From: Oxytricha trifallax
Taxonomy: Eukaryota > Ciliophora > Spirotrichea > Sporadotrichida > Oxytrichidae
Direction of reading: 5' to 3'
Assembly (NCBI GenBank): GCA_000711775.1
Contig: ARYC01001384.1
Coordinates: forward strand, 42,614-106,613
Length of the DNA stretch: 64,000 bases
Of this stretch, positions 1 through 13,300 are shown piece by piece. The notes beneath the pieces were generated by a model that was not told the origin of the DNA, did no database searches, and saw nothing but the letters and a program-made list of their open reading frames with translations. A program made the translations under genes and the position numbers. The stretch's first letter is position 1. Each line of letters opens with the position of its first letter.

Positions 1-1
1 T

Positions 2-112
2 AGAACGTTCAATAATTTGTTTGATATGCTGCAGATTTATAATTTCGAAAAGGAGGAAAGATTAAGGGCTATCGAAAAAATTGAACAAGTTTAAGACTAA
101 GTTTAATAGTGA
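2..112 (+). CDS. C-terminal fragment of an unidentified gene
   Basis: An open frame enters from the left edge and ends at TGA 110-112. It reads as 36 residues with a charged, helix-prone tail (FEKEERLRAIEKIEQ) and several TAA/TAG codons read as Gln near the end. The base composition is clearly richer in G and C than the next kilobase, which marks it as coding. It is convergent with gene A, whose stop lies about 1.06 kb further right. I do not recognise the family; only the last residues are in the window. Confidence 0.6.
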
Positions 113-1168
113 TATCATGATATATATAAAGCAATAATTTTAATAATTTAAAACTATTTTTAGCATAAATATTGTTATAAATAGCAAATTATAAATAACA
201 TAATAAAATAATACAAACAAACAAGATTTATTATTATTTTTAAAAAAATAAATGTTATTCAAAATCTTTAAATTTAGTGAATGAATCAAAAATACTTTTA
301 TAAATCTAGCATTTTATTTTTTTAAAAGTTAAGATAATTATATAAATTTATTTTCTTATTTTTACGAAATTCACTGTTTTAATTAATATTGTTTAAAAGA
401 ATATTTTAACTATTAAAGATTTGAAAAAGTTCATTTAAAGTTATATTTTTATTTAAAGATAAAGAAAACTTATTTTATATATGCTTCTAGTGTATTTATT
501 AAAGTGTAAAATTTAAAAAGAAAAATATAAAATAAATATTCTAAAATAGTATGAGCATGATACCTTCGAATTTAACTTGTCTATATTTTAAACTGTGCCC
601 ATATATCCTTTTAATAAGAAAATTAATGTGTTAATTATACTTATAATTTCATATTTTGTGTTATCCACACTTATTATTAAGATAAGAATTACAGTAAGAA
701 GCACCTTATTAATAAATTTCCTAAAATTTAATAACTGTTGTTTAAAATATATAAACTAGTAAAAAAAACAATTTAAGATAGACTAAAATTTTCTTTACTG
801 ATGATAATTATGCTCTAATTATTACTTAAATACTTAAATAAATTAATTATTTATATTTTTTTAATAAAAACACTCTTAATATAGATTATTAGGGGATTTT
901 AGATATAATTTTTAACCAAAAGATTTTTATATATAGTGCATAATTAGCATTTAAATGCTATAAATTTAAACTAAAAGTCCATAAAATATCAAAATTTATA
1001 TATTTTTTGCTGTAATATAATTTATATATTTTTTTATTTCCTTACTTTATTCATTTTCATCTTTATAATTACATTTAAAAATTTCGAATTTGTAAGTTTA
1101 ATCTAAATTTAATATGAACTTATTGATTTTTAAATAATATATAAGATCACTTAATATTACTTTGTACT
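113..1168. other. AT-rich intergenic DNA
   Basis: This stretch between two convergent genes is almost entirely A and T. One short piece, about 545-605, is less AT-rich and open on the minus strand (GYMGTVQNIDKLNSKVSCSY), so it could be a stray MDS; I found no pointer or paralogous copy to support that. Confidence 0.5.
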
Positions 1169-1330
1169 TCAAAAATTAAAATTTACTTTTTTCATGCTTT
1201 TAGTTGTTGATTGTTAATCGTAATTTTAATATTTTGTAATTTTATTTTTATCATAATTTGTAATGTTAGTTGTATGCTACTCTCTCTCATCATCAATAAG
1301 AAATATAGTAATAGTTTTTAAATAATTTCG
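1169..1330 (-). CDS. Gene A MDS 1: C-terminal end
   Basis: Last block of gene A. It reads LIDDEREQHTTNITNYDKN and ends QSTTKSMKKVNFNF before TGA 1169-1171. Gene B ends QSTAKNIKRVNFNF before its own TGA, so the stop is conserved. Hydrophilic cytoplasmic tail. The right boundary is approximate. Confidence 0.7.
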
Positions 1331-4300
1331 ATATTTATTCATATTACATTATTTTCTTTTCATTATATCAAAAATTATATGAATGTCTATTACATGTAAT
1401 TATGGATTATTTTATTATTTAAGATTTTGAGTATTTTTGTAAGCTTCTCTAATAGAACTTATTTTCTTTGTTTGTGTATGACTATTCAATTATATATTAA
1501 AGTAAAATAAAACTAAAAAAAAGAATTTTATATTAAAAATAATTATTTATTAAAGTTTCAATGGTTCTTAATAAAAATCACTTATAATATTTTAATCTAA
1601 TCTCTCTGTTTTTGAATGATTAATATTATTAAAATTATTTAAAAAGATTAAAATATTGAGAGAAATTGTTTTTAACCAATACATTGATAATTTAATATCT
1701 AAATTTAATTGTTTAATTTTCTTTTTATATCTTTTAATATAAAATTGATGCTCAGACTTTTTAATAAGATTAAACATTTAATTTAATCTTTTGAATAAAA
1801 TTAAATATGTCAAAACTAGAGCATTGATAAAACTAGCTTTTTCTTTTATTTATTAAAATCTATGGAATTTAAACAAAATAAAGAATTCTGTTTTAATGAT
1901 AAATAAGCTTTATAATACGATTATTAATTAATTTATAGAGTTTTCTAAAGTCATATATTAATATTTAAATTATTTTTAACTTATTAATATTATTTCTCAA
2001 TTTGCTTTATAATTCACTTTTAATTGAATTCGCTTTAATTCTGACTAAACTTTCTTAAGTTGTTTAAGTGAGAAAGTTAGAATGAGTTTCATTGAAACTC
2101 ATTGGAGATTAATTTACACTTGTAGTGTTCACTGATGAAAAAGTTAATATAAAATTAATTCAATTAATTTTTTATTTAATGTAAAAATATCGTGAATTTT
2201 CAATTTATGAAGTTCAAAATTTTTATAATACTTTAAGTTGAGGATGATCTCCTAAAATTTCTAAATCTCACTAAAATGCTTTGTAATTTTTGGTTTACAG
2301 TAAAATACCTGAAATATCTTAATAAGATGTTTTACATATTTTTATAGAATTTAGTTTACGGTATGTTTTTAAATAATGAGTTCTTAAAATAGATAAAAAT
2401 ATATTAAATTAAACTAAAAGAATAATATATTCTCGTCATCTATTTTGTTAGGATGATTTTATTTATGTAAATATAGAAAGGATTTTTTAATTTTTTTAAA
2501 AAGAATTAAATTGAATAAAATGTTTAATAAGGGTTTAGGGGGGTTGGAATAATTTATATAGATAAGTTTTTATTAATCAAAAATACTGAAATTACTCTAA
2601 TAAACTTTTCTATTAAGTAATTACGATTGAAATAATAGCGAATAATATAGAAGAAAATTTATTCTAATTTTTTTTTTATAAAAGAATTATAAATATAATT
2701 TTATTATGACTTATAATGAGTATACAGTAAATCTTAAATCTTATTTTTACAAAGTTTTTAATTTAATGCACAAAACAATATTTAAAGTTTCAATAATTTA
2801 ATTGACTTTAATCTATTTTTAATTTAAAAAGTATTTTGAAAAATATAAAAATACAAATATAATTATTAAGTTATTATTTTATCTGCCATTAAAATTAAGC
2901 ATTTATTAGGAAAAATTCATTTATTTCAATCGAGTAACTTCTTTTTTTTTAAAAATATTTTTATGTAATTATTTGGGAACAAGTAAAAATAATGAATTAC
3001 AATTTTAAATAAGGCTTTTAATTAAAAATGACTAACTTACTCTTCTTAAATGAGGAAATTATTTATGATTGATTTATAAACATGTAGAAAAGCAAATTAT
3101 AATTTTAAATAATGCCCAGTTTTTAATAACTGCTGTGCAAATCTGTAATAATTAAATCTAAGCTTTTTAACTTATTTATAATACAACTCTTAATTTATTA
3201 TTAAAATAATCAGTATATAAATATATTAATTTATTAAAAGTTTTAGCCCTTTCATTCTATGATAACTAAGAGTAAAAAAATTAATTTATAAAAATATTCT
3301 TTAAATATTTTTGAGATTTTGAGTCTTTGCTAATCTTCTAATAACTTAAATTGCCTAATATATGAACAAACTTTATAAAAGACTGAATTTTATTAATATT
3401 TTTTAAATTAGAAATAGTAAGTTATATTTTGAATACAAAATTTAACAAATGAATAGTTAAATCATTATTAACTCAAAGATAATTTATATTTAAGGATAAT
3501 AGTCAATATCCAAATTTTTTTATAAATCTAATTTAATTTACATAAATATTTTTGAATTTAAACTCATATTGAGAAGTGAAACTAATACTATGGCAGAAAG
3601 TACAACCCATCCAATTTAGTATCGATGCTCTGGGTTAGGATCATAATCTGTAAAAAGTATCAATTAAAACTATAATAAAATATACATGGTATTTTAATTA
3701 ATTATTAAATTTCCGATATATTTTTATTAGAACTTTTGGATTTATTCAAATTAATCTTACTCATTATTAAAAATTTTAATCATTAAATTCTCTGTTTTCA
3801 CTTTATATATTTAGATTAATAGTTTCATATTTTTTGCATAATTTTTAAAATTACATTAAATTATTTATATTATTATTGTGCTTTATAATATCTCTGAAGT
3901 AAACAAGACCAATCCTTCATTAACTAACTCCATCATATTGTTAAGTTTAGTTTCAAAAGGCATGACAGTAATTAAATACATAAACTGGCAAATAGAGAGC
4001 AATTAAAATGTCATTAGTTGAAGATAGGGAGCATCATTAAAGAAAAGCATCGAAATTAGGGGAGGGAAACTTATGCATAGGTTGATAGATATTAAAGTAT
4101 AAAATAAGTCAAAGTAAAAAATAGAATTGCATTCTCATTTAGAGTTTTCTTTTCTTTCGATAATAAAACTATCAATGTATTTAAATTTACAAAATAATTA
4201 ATTATATTTCTTAATTACACACTCTACTTAAATATATTAGTAAACTTTAAATTCTATTATTTAATTTTGCTCTTAAATGAAAACTAAACTTAATTATTTA

Positions 4301-7300
4301 CAAATATTTCCCTTTAAACTTACATTTTTATTTTTGAATACATTTAATTTTTTAGACCAAAATATATTTTAAAGCGAATTGTGTCTTAAGTGTTATATAT
4401 AAGAATTTATCAAAAGAATAAGCGAAATTCTCAATTCCCAAAGAGTATAATAAATTCTCAATATATAATGATAAAATTTAATTTGATAGAGTTATTTATG
4501 ACGATTTATAATGATAAAAATTATAAGTAAAAGGTATGTTTTTTAATTACATATAAATAATTGACATTTTTCATCATAAAACTATTAGTTAATTTCCATT
4601 TTTCAAATAATCAATAGAAATGTTACCGCAGATAAATTAAAAAATGCTACTAATTAATATAAAAATATTTTAAGTACTTGGAATGATAATTAATGTAAAA
4701 ATTCAAATGAATAATTTCTAGATAATGATATTTATACGATACAATTAGATTAAATTTTTTTCAAAAATTATTTTCAACTGACTATCATATACCTTCAACC
4801 TGAAATAACAAATATAAATCTTCTGATGAAATAAAGAGAGTAATTCATAAATAATATTAAGTATTGCTTTATTTGATCGAACTTAGAAAACTAAAATATT
4901 GATAAATTGATAATTTAAATAAAATAGTTAGGCTAACTTTCTTTAAAGTAGTAATATTTTATAATTCTAATTATTAATAAAACTAATCTAAAATTTTAAT
5001 TTTTCTAAATAATTCAATTAAGTCCTGAAATTAATTATTTATTTAGACTTTCAAATTTGAAATAAAGTAGTTATTCAGTATTACGGTACAGGTAATAAAC
5101 GAATAAGGCAACATCTTCTAAAAACTATGGTCCATAAAAATTATATCATTTTTTTAAACAAACCTAGATATTTTTTAGTTGATTATATTTTTTTAATTTA
5201 TAATTTTCAATAATTAACTAATATAACAAAAAGATAATTTAATTAAATATTTTATATAAGGATTAAAATGTATAGAATTTTTGTAGTGTTTTATTCTTTA
5301 CAAATTTCTTATTCATATACAAATCATTATAATATCAGAAAAATATATTGAATAACCGATAGACCATCTTTTGTTCATTTTTAGATTCTCATGCAAGGGC
5401 CTAATTTAGTTTAATTTAATGAATGATATCTTGTCTTTTTATGCCAATAAAAATGGCAATAGTGCAGGAGCGAATATGCATATTAACTAAAGCTTATTAA
5501 ATTTAATAAAATCTTACAAATAATATCAAAGAAATTAAGCTAGATATAGAAACACCATAACCTTGATCAAATCTAAAATTGTAAAAATTTATTATACAAC
5601 TCAAGAGAGTGTTCAAGTATTATTCGATTAATAATCTGATAGGAAAGGCATATATGAATTTAGATGCTAAAATCTGAGCTACTCTCAAAAATCTATAATA
5701 AAGTTTATCAATGTGATGTTCTTACTTTGGCACTAAAATTGCAAAATATTGTAAAATTACTGTAATTATGATCAATATAGGCGAAAGTAATAGTAAAATT
5801 GTGTTAAAGCCCATATTTTCGAAAGCGATTTATGAGTCATATCCAAAATCTCTAAAATTGTCATTATAAGCATTTTGATCTGGAATATCAAATACTGAAG
5901 AAACTATCTAGTCAGAAAACATGAAGTCAAAGCTCAGTGATCCCACAACTAACTAGAAAAAATAGTATAAATTTGCAGGAATCATAAGATTGTACAAGGG
6001 TAAATGTGAAATCAGCTATTAACTATTTACGAAACCCCAAAGAACCTGAAGGGATTACGATATTAAAATTTAAGTTCCCATCTATGTTATGAGAATAGAC
6101 GATAGCGTGTTGTTGAAAAATAGAGCTATGTTTTTAACAAAATCTCCATCGTAGTCTGGTAACTGAGGCGGCACGTACGTTGAATATGACAATGATTAGT
6201 TTGTATTGGTGTACATAAACAATGAGGGATTTATAAATATAATATACATCTCAAATGTAAATTTTAATGATTTGTCAACATAACTCTTAGCTCTGTCCTG
6301 TCCATACCTGAAGATTAAACAGATAATGGCTTTAAGAAATCAATCTTTATTTGTATAACGTTATCTTTTGCATAAACAACTGTCCAATTAAAAAGAATTT
6401 AAAACCCATTTATACTTGATTTTATAAGTATTTATTCATAATTTAAAAAGTCTAATTAAATTTTCAGTTATATTTTTTAATCCACAAATATTTAGAAATA
6501 TAACTGCATTATTTTAACTTATTTAGATAAAATCTTAATTAATTTTACAAGTTTTTAATTGACTGATCATCAATCTGTAATTTAAGTGACTTATATATCT
6601 CTTAAAAAAGCTAAGTATTATTTGTGTCATTTAAAGGTTTTTCAAATTTAATTGTTACTAGCCCTGTTGGAGAAATCGTTTATACTTTAAATTTTGAGTT
6701 ATCTTGAATACTTATTACATCTGACAAGTTACTTTATTTTAATATTGTAGGAATACATTCGAAATTGGGAAATTATTTATAATTAAATTAATAATTAATC
6801 AAAATCGTGGCAGTTAAAGTTGGCCAATTTAAACGAACTTGGGCTCATTCGATAGAGAATTTAAAATTAGCTGGACTTTACTATTTGCGGTACTTTTTTA
6901 TCGCATCCCTCGAGCGAAATAACTTTACTTTAATTAAACTCATCTAAATTCATTAAATTATGCCCTCACATTAAAGTAAAGTTATCTCGCTCAAAGGATG
7001 CGATTAAATAGAACCGCAAATAGTAAAGTCCAGCTAATTTTAAATTCTCTATCGAATGAGTCCAAGTTCGTTTAAATTGGCCAACTTTAACTGCCACGAT
7101 TTTGATTTAAAATTAATTTAATTAATTTTAATTTCCCAATTTCGAATGTATTCCTACAATATTACTACCAGAGATGCTTAATATAATGTTTTAAAGTGTA
7201 ATAAATTAATAGTGTAATAAGTTGATCTTTATATCATGGATTTAAAAATTAGGATTTTATAAATGCTTATTTTTTAGTAAATTTATTTCTAGAAATCAAT

Positions 7301-10300
7301 TAAAATCCTAATTAAAAACAGATCTATAAAATTTTACTTTTTGATGACTATTAATTCTAGCAATAAAAATGCAATGAATATTTGTGATTTATAAAAAAAA
7401 ATAATTTTCTATTTTAAAGATATATAACTTTTTTAGAGGAAGGTATTATAAAAATATTTTCAATAAGAAAAGTTTTTTTTTACAAGATTTTTTAAAATCA
7501 AATAATTCTTTATTTGTAATGAAAATGAAAAAAAGATAATTTATTAAAATTACGATTCTTTCTATTATATTGAGATTTATATTTTACTTTTCACAACATC
7601 AGTGTTATTCATTTAAATTAAGTCACTTTAAAGAACAATAACGGTTATACGATACTTTGTAGATAAGGGTCTGATGTTATAATTAAGAGCATTTAATCTA
7701 TACTTTTAATTTTTATTCATAGAAATGTATTAAGCAATTATTAAAATGAAGATACTCATTTTAATGCAAAAAATGATTTATATATATTGTTATATAGTAA
7801 ATAATCGAACCTTTTTCAATAAAAGATTAAGATATAATAATATAATATAATATAAAAGGAAAAATTATTCACTAACAATTGATATGGCTTTAAATTATTG
7901 AATTTATGCAATAATGATAAATTATAATTGAGTTTAATAAAAGATAATATACTATTTATTTACAAATTTTTATATAATTGCATCAATATAACAAAATAGT
8001 TAAATAAAACAAATAATTATATCATCTGTAAGTGAAATTGTTATATCTTGCTCTCCTAATTATTTTAACCCTGCATTAAATTCCATCCTGTTATTATTCC
8101 ACTAATAGATTAATAAGTAAAATATTAGTTAAAAAAATAATAATTAACCTGTATTTTTAACATTAAATTTATCCAAAAACAATATCTAAGAATTTAAAAT
8201 ATTCTCCTTTATATGCTCCATTTAAACTTCAAATATTTGCTTTTATTTAGATTTCTAAATACTGTTTAAATAATTTATTTTTATATTCGCATAATTTCAT
8301 TTGATAGTTCAAATTAGAAAAGTGTAGATTAAATAATCGGTAGTAGCTAAATATACCATTATAATTTAAAATTTTATATTTTATATAAAGAATTTAAATT
8401 AAATTTTATCTATTAAATGATATAAAACATACTAGTGATATAAATCGAGTCATTGTAAAAAAAAATAATTTAATATTTAATATAAAATTTGCTAATTTAA
8501 TTTTTTACATAAAAAGTATTTTCCCTATTTAAACTAAAGAGATTTTTTGAAGATTTCTAATTAACAATATCAAATTAATTGTTTTTGATATACTTTTGAT
8601 TGCATATTATAGTAATATATATATATATATATATATATATAGTATCATATAATCTTTATCAATTTTAGTTTAATTGTTTGTAAATTATTTAAATAAAATT
8701 TTAAATTAAGGAATTATTATATAACTCTAACTTCTGGAATATTAAAGTCCTTAAATGCAAGTAAAAAAAAAACTATAATTAACAGAATCATTTAAAAGTG
8801 TATAAACAATTAATATATTGATCAAAGAGGTCTTTTAGTAAAAAATCTTAATTCTTAGAATCATTCCAATAAATTAATAATAATATTAATCCAATCTGAT
8901 AATTCTAAGTGTTTTAATTTTGTTTTGCAGATATAGTGACTTGGTCCCCATTAGGGTCAAAGAAATCAGGAAGAAAAAGAATAGCTGTTCCTCCAGCTCT
9001 TATTGTGAATCCCTAAAGATTTGTATAAAACATTGGAGCCAGATTGAAGGAATTATCACTTTAGTTATTTGTAGTTTAATTGTTTGTGGTTTGATTACTT
9101 GTAGTTTGATTAGTTGTGGTTTGATTACTTGTAGTTTGATTAGTTGTGGTTTGATTAGTTGTGGTTTGATTAGTGCTATTGCTAGTATTATTTGTAGTAT
9201 TTAAATTAGTTTAGTTAAGTCCAGGCAGAGCTCTTCCATCGTATTTGTATTCAACTATAAAAGTAGTCTCGTTTGTTAACCCATCCTGAATCCTACACTT
9301 AAACTTTAAATTGTAGATTCCTACTACATTTATATCTGTGCTTTTGGCAATTAAATCTTAAACTAAATTTAAGCTTCAATTATATAATTTATTGAGTTAT
9401 AAATAAATTACATAATTTTAGTTTGAAATTTTTCCTTTATAAAATATGTGGAATATAACCTTTTTATTTATGTTTAAATATTAATAAGAAAATGCTTAAA
9501 TTAAAAGCTTTACGAATATAGCTATTCAGTAAATCCTTCAATTAGTTATCTAGATTATTTTTTTCAAAAAATCATTAATTTCAATTCTTAATATACTAAT
9601 TGAAAATAAATATCACTTTTATTTTCGTTTCTTCATTTCAATATTTATGCATACTAATTTATATATGAAAATCTTATCATTAACATTAAAATGCTTCAAA
9701 CAGCTTTAGAATGTTTTTGTTTTTATAATATATAGATTCCCAATAAAAGTAAATTTACTGTTTAAGCTGCTGCCATCTGTGCTTTAAATAAAAATATGTT
9801 CTTTATATTTTATAATAAATGAACATTTATTTTTATTTTTAAATGTATTGTGTATACTCCGTGTCAGTGCAAACTGATTAGTTATATGTGCAATTAATAA
9901 ATAAAATGTTACATTATTTTTTTCATTATATTAAATAATTGCAATTGTCTATTGGAACTACTTTGACATTATCTCCTAGATACTGAATTATATGAGAAGG
10001 CAGAGTTGAAGGCAACAGTAGTTTTCTTGATGATATTTCAACAGGTTAAGTCATTTTAGTAGTTAGACCCAAATTAGAATTTTATAATAAGAATAAGCAA
10101 ATTGAATGATAATATACAAATGATATGAAATAATAAATTTAAGTTTTAAAAATAATATTATATTTACTTAATTTATTAATTATCTATTGTAAATTATTTA
10201 ATTGGGTAATATGAGAGATGAAAGATATTGGGAAAATATTTGACATTTAAATAAAAATTTTGAATTTTTGTGATAAATTTAATTATATTATTAATAAAAG

Positions 10301-13300
10301 ATGTATTGAATTGGGAAAAATTAATTAAAATACTCTTCTTAAAGTAGATATTATTTATTTAATGTTTTTATATATCTTTTTTAAGCTTTGCAACAAAATT
10401 AACTGAATAATTTTTTCAAAATTATAGAGTAATAAATAATTAACTTTTCAAGATGCTATGTGGTCAAATATTTACTAATAGGTTATTAATTCAGGGTATT
10501 TTAATTGTCTAAACATAGAAAAGGATTATACAAATTGTTTGCTTTAATACATAATAAAATTACTGTACGAATACATTTGATTTGGGAAAAATAATTATAA
10601 CTAATAATATATTAAATTAGTATTCTTGGCAGATAAATTTGTTGAAACCTTGTCAATATGGTTCTATCTCGATAGATTATCTAGAATTTCATGAACTTAA
10701 TTATTGAAGATTCTATTTTACCGCATCCCTGAAGCGAGATAACTTGACTTTAATTTTATTAAATAATTCAATTAAACAAATCATTAAAATAAATTTTCAT
10801 TTATCTCACTACAGAGATGTTATAAGATAAAACTGATAAAAATATTGTATAGCTGATTTTAACTATTTTCTATTGAATAAGAACCATATTATTTATGTTT
10901 CGATATAAAAAAATGCCAAGAATTAAATTTATTATGTTATTAAATTAAATTATTTTAACAAACCGTATGTATTCCTATAATACTTAATTATCAAAATAAT
11001 TAATATTTTAGCAAAAATTAATAGTAGGGTTCAGTTGAATTAGGGAGTGTTATTAATAACTCAAAAATAAAGTTTTATATATTTATTGCATAAATAAAAA
11101 AAATTATAATTTTATATTAAAATATCTAACTGAAATTAATTAGAATAATATTTTTATTATATTGATATTTCAAAATGAATGATAGATATAATTTCAAATT
11201 TATATATCAAATCAAAATGATAAAAAATTAATTTTTTAATAAATTAATTATGGATTTTTTTAATATTATTGAAGTTAAATATAAATAATAACTGATACTA
11301 TCATATTATATAATTATTTTTGTTTAAGTAGTCAACAGACTTAACTAAAGGATTTAAAATATATATAATTTTTTTAAAATAAAATAAATCAAATTTAAAT
11401 TACATTTATTACAATAATAATAATTTGTTTTATTCAGAAACGTTGATGTATTATTTATAGTTATATATAAAAGATAATTTCTCTTTTTAAATATATTCAT
11501 AATCCAATAAAATTAATTTAATAAAGAAGCTTATTAATTAGTTTATTACTTGTTTTGTCTAATAACTTTAAAATTTTGTTTTTTATATCAATTATATTTA
11601 CACTTTATAAATCTCTTAAGAGCACAAAGATTTAAATATAAGATAAACTTATTTTTAAAAACTTCTAAGTTAAGTAATTTAATAAATAATGATTTGAAAT
11701 TAAAAAAAATTAATTTAGAGAAAATAAGTTGTTAAAGGATATTATTTGGAATGATTATTCGACATCTTGATGTATAAATTTTCATTAAGAACTTCAACTG
11801 GTCTCGTATCCGGTGTCCCCATTTAAAAGTAATATGGCTTTGGTATTTTAATATTTAAATAAAGAATAATTGAATTTACTCTCTAATTTTATTAGATTTA
11901 TTTAATTTATTAGAAAGGGATGTTTTATATATTATTTTTTATTATAATTTATTTAATATTTATATAAAATAAATATATTAAAAATAATAGAAACTTTAAA
12001 GATTATATAAGGAATCACTATTTAAATAAAAGAAATAAAATAATTACATTTGCTTTTTAATTTAAGCATTATAAGAACAGTTTTATTTGTGTTACTTTAA
12101 TTGAGATTACATACTCTTTTTAAAAAAAAAGAAAGTTATTATATAAAAGGAATTGAAAATAGAAAATGAAAAAATTAACAAATAATGCAGTAAAGTATAT
12201 CATGAAATAACAATGAACTGTTTTAAATGATATATTAGATATAGTATTATATTTAAGAAAAAAGTAGTAATTTTTATAAAAATCTTCAAGTCAAACCAAT
12301 TTTGTTAAATGTTTGTATAATGTAATTAATCTAATCACAATTTATGGAATATTGAGACTTTTTTAATATAGTGATCGAAACATAATCCATCGTACTAGTC
12401 TCAAACCATAGTAATTATATTTTAAGAGAGCATATTATATATTTAATAATATGTGAACTGTTTAAACCATAATAATAATTATTAATTAAACTCCATATCG
12501 AAAAAATAAAGGTTTTTCACCAAAAAATTTATAATAATTAATTACGTAAATAAAATGAAAGAGAAAATTTGATGACGATATTTGATACCATTAAAAGCAA
12601 TTCTTTCTAATTTATAAGTATTTTATTGATTATAACAGTTCAGGACAAGTAATTTAGTGTCTTAATGAATCAGTAAAAATTTATTTTATCTTAATTAAAA
12701 AAAGCTTAAATTCCAATATATTATTCATTATTGATAAAATACAAAACATCGGTAAATATGAGAAATAAAAATTAGAAAAAACTGCCTTTATTTATTATAA
12801 GTAAAGTTAATTTAATCTTTAAGTGCTAAAATAAAATAACTATGAGACTTTTTGTTGCAATTGTTTGATTAATAACACTAAGTTTTTTATAAATGCACAT
12901 TCTTACCACAATAAATTGAATTCCCAAAACTATTCTTTTTAAGCGAAGTGTTTGAATATGTAGATTGTATAATTTATTATTCAAATGTATAACTACTACT
13001 GATTCTTATGTGAAATAAGAGTACCAAAAATAATAAAATCTAATTATCAAAATGTTTGATATTTCTTTAAAACAACGAATGATTACTATTTATGGAGGTC
13101 TATTTAGCAATTTAATGAAAAAATATAACAAAATCAACACTAACCAGATTATTTATATGATGAGAATTGTTGAACTTTTGAAGAGCAGATTTTTACAAAT
13201 TCTTTTAGTCTAATCCATTTTTTATTTAATCTTGAATAATATAAATACATTTCGTTATATGGTATTTTGATTTAATTTCTTAAATTTAAAAATTCATGTT

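Noticed and set aside
1592-1777. 61-codon minus-strand ORF (and other short ORFs in the AT-rich spacers)
   Set aside because: Low-complexity Lys/Asn/Ile/Leu translations expected by chance; only the NHSKTERLD end of this one has a paralogous match and is listed as MDS 3.
2089-2091. TGA in another minus frame that looked like the end of gene A (and 31229-31231 for gene B)
   Set aside because: The frame giving in-frame joins and conservative A/B changes runs past it; the conserved stop is at 1169 and 30228.
3650-3898. Spacers as spliceosomal introns
   Set aside because: Spacer ends lack consistent GT...AG on the coding strand and instead carry direct repeats of 2-8 bases, the pattern of IES pointers.
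8920-9204. 94-codon plus-strand ORF rich in Leu/Ile/Cys/Ser
   Set aside because: It is the antisense shadow of the NQTT repeat in gene A MDS 17.
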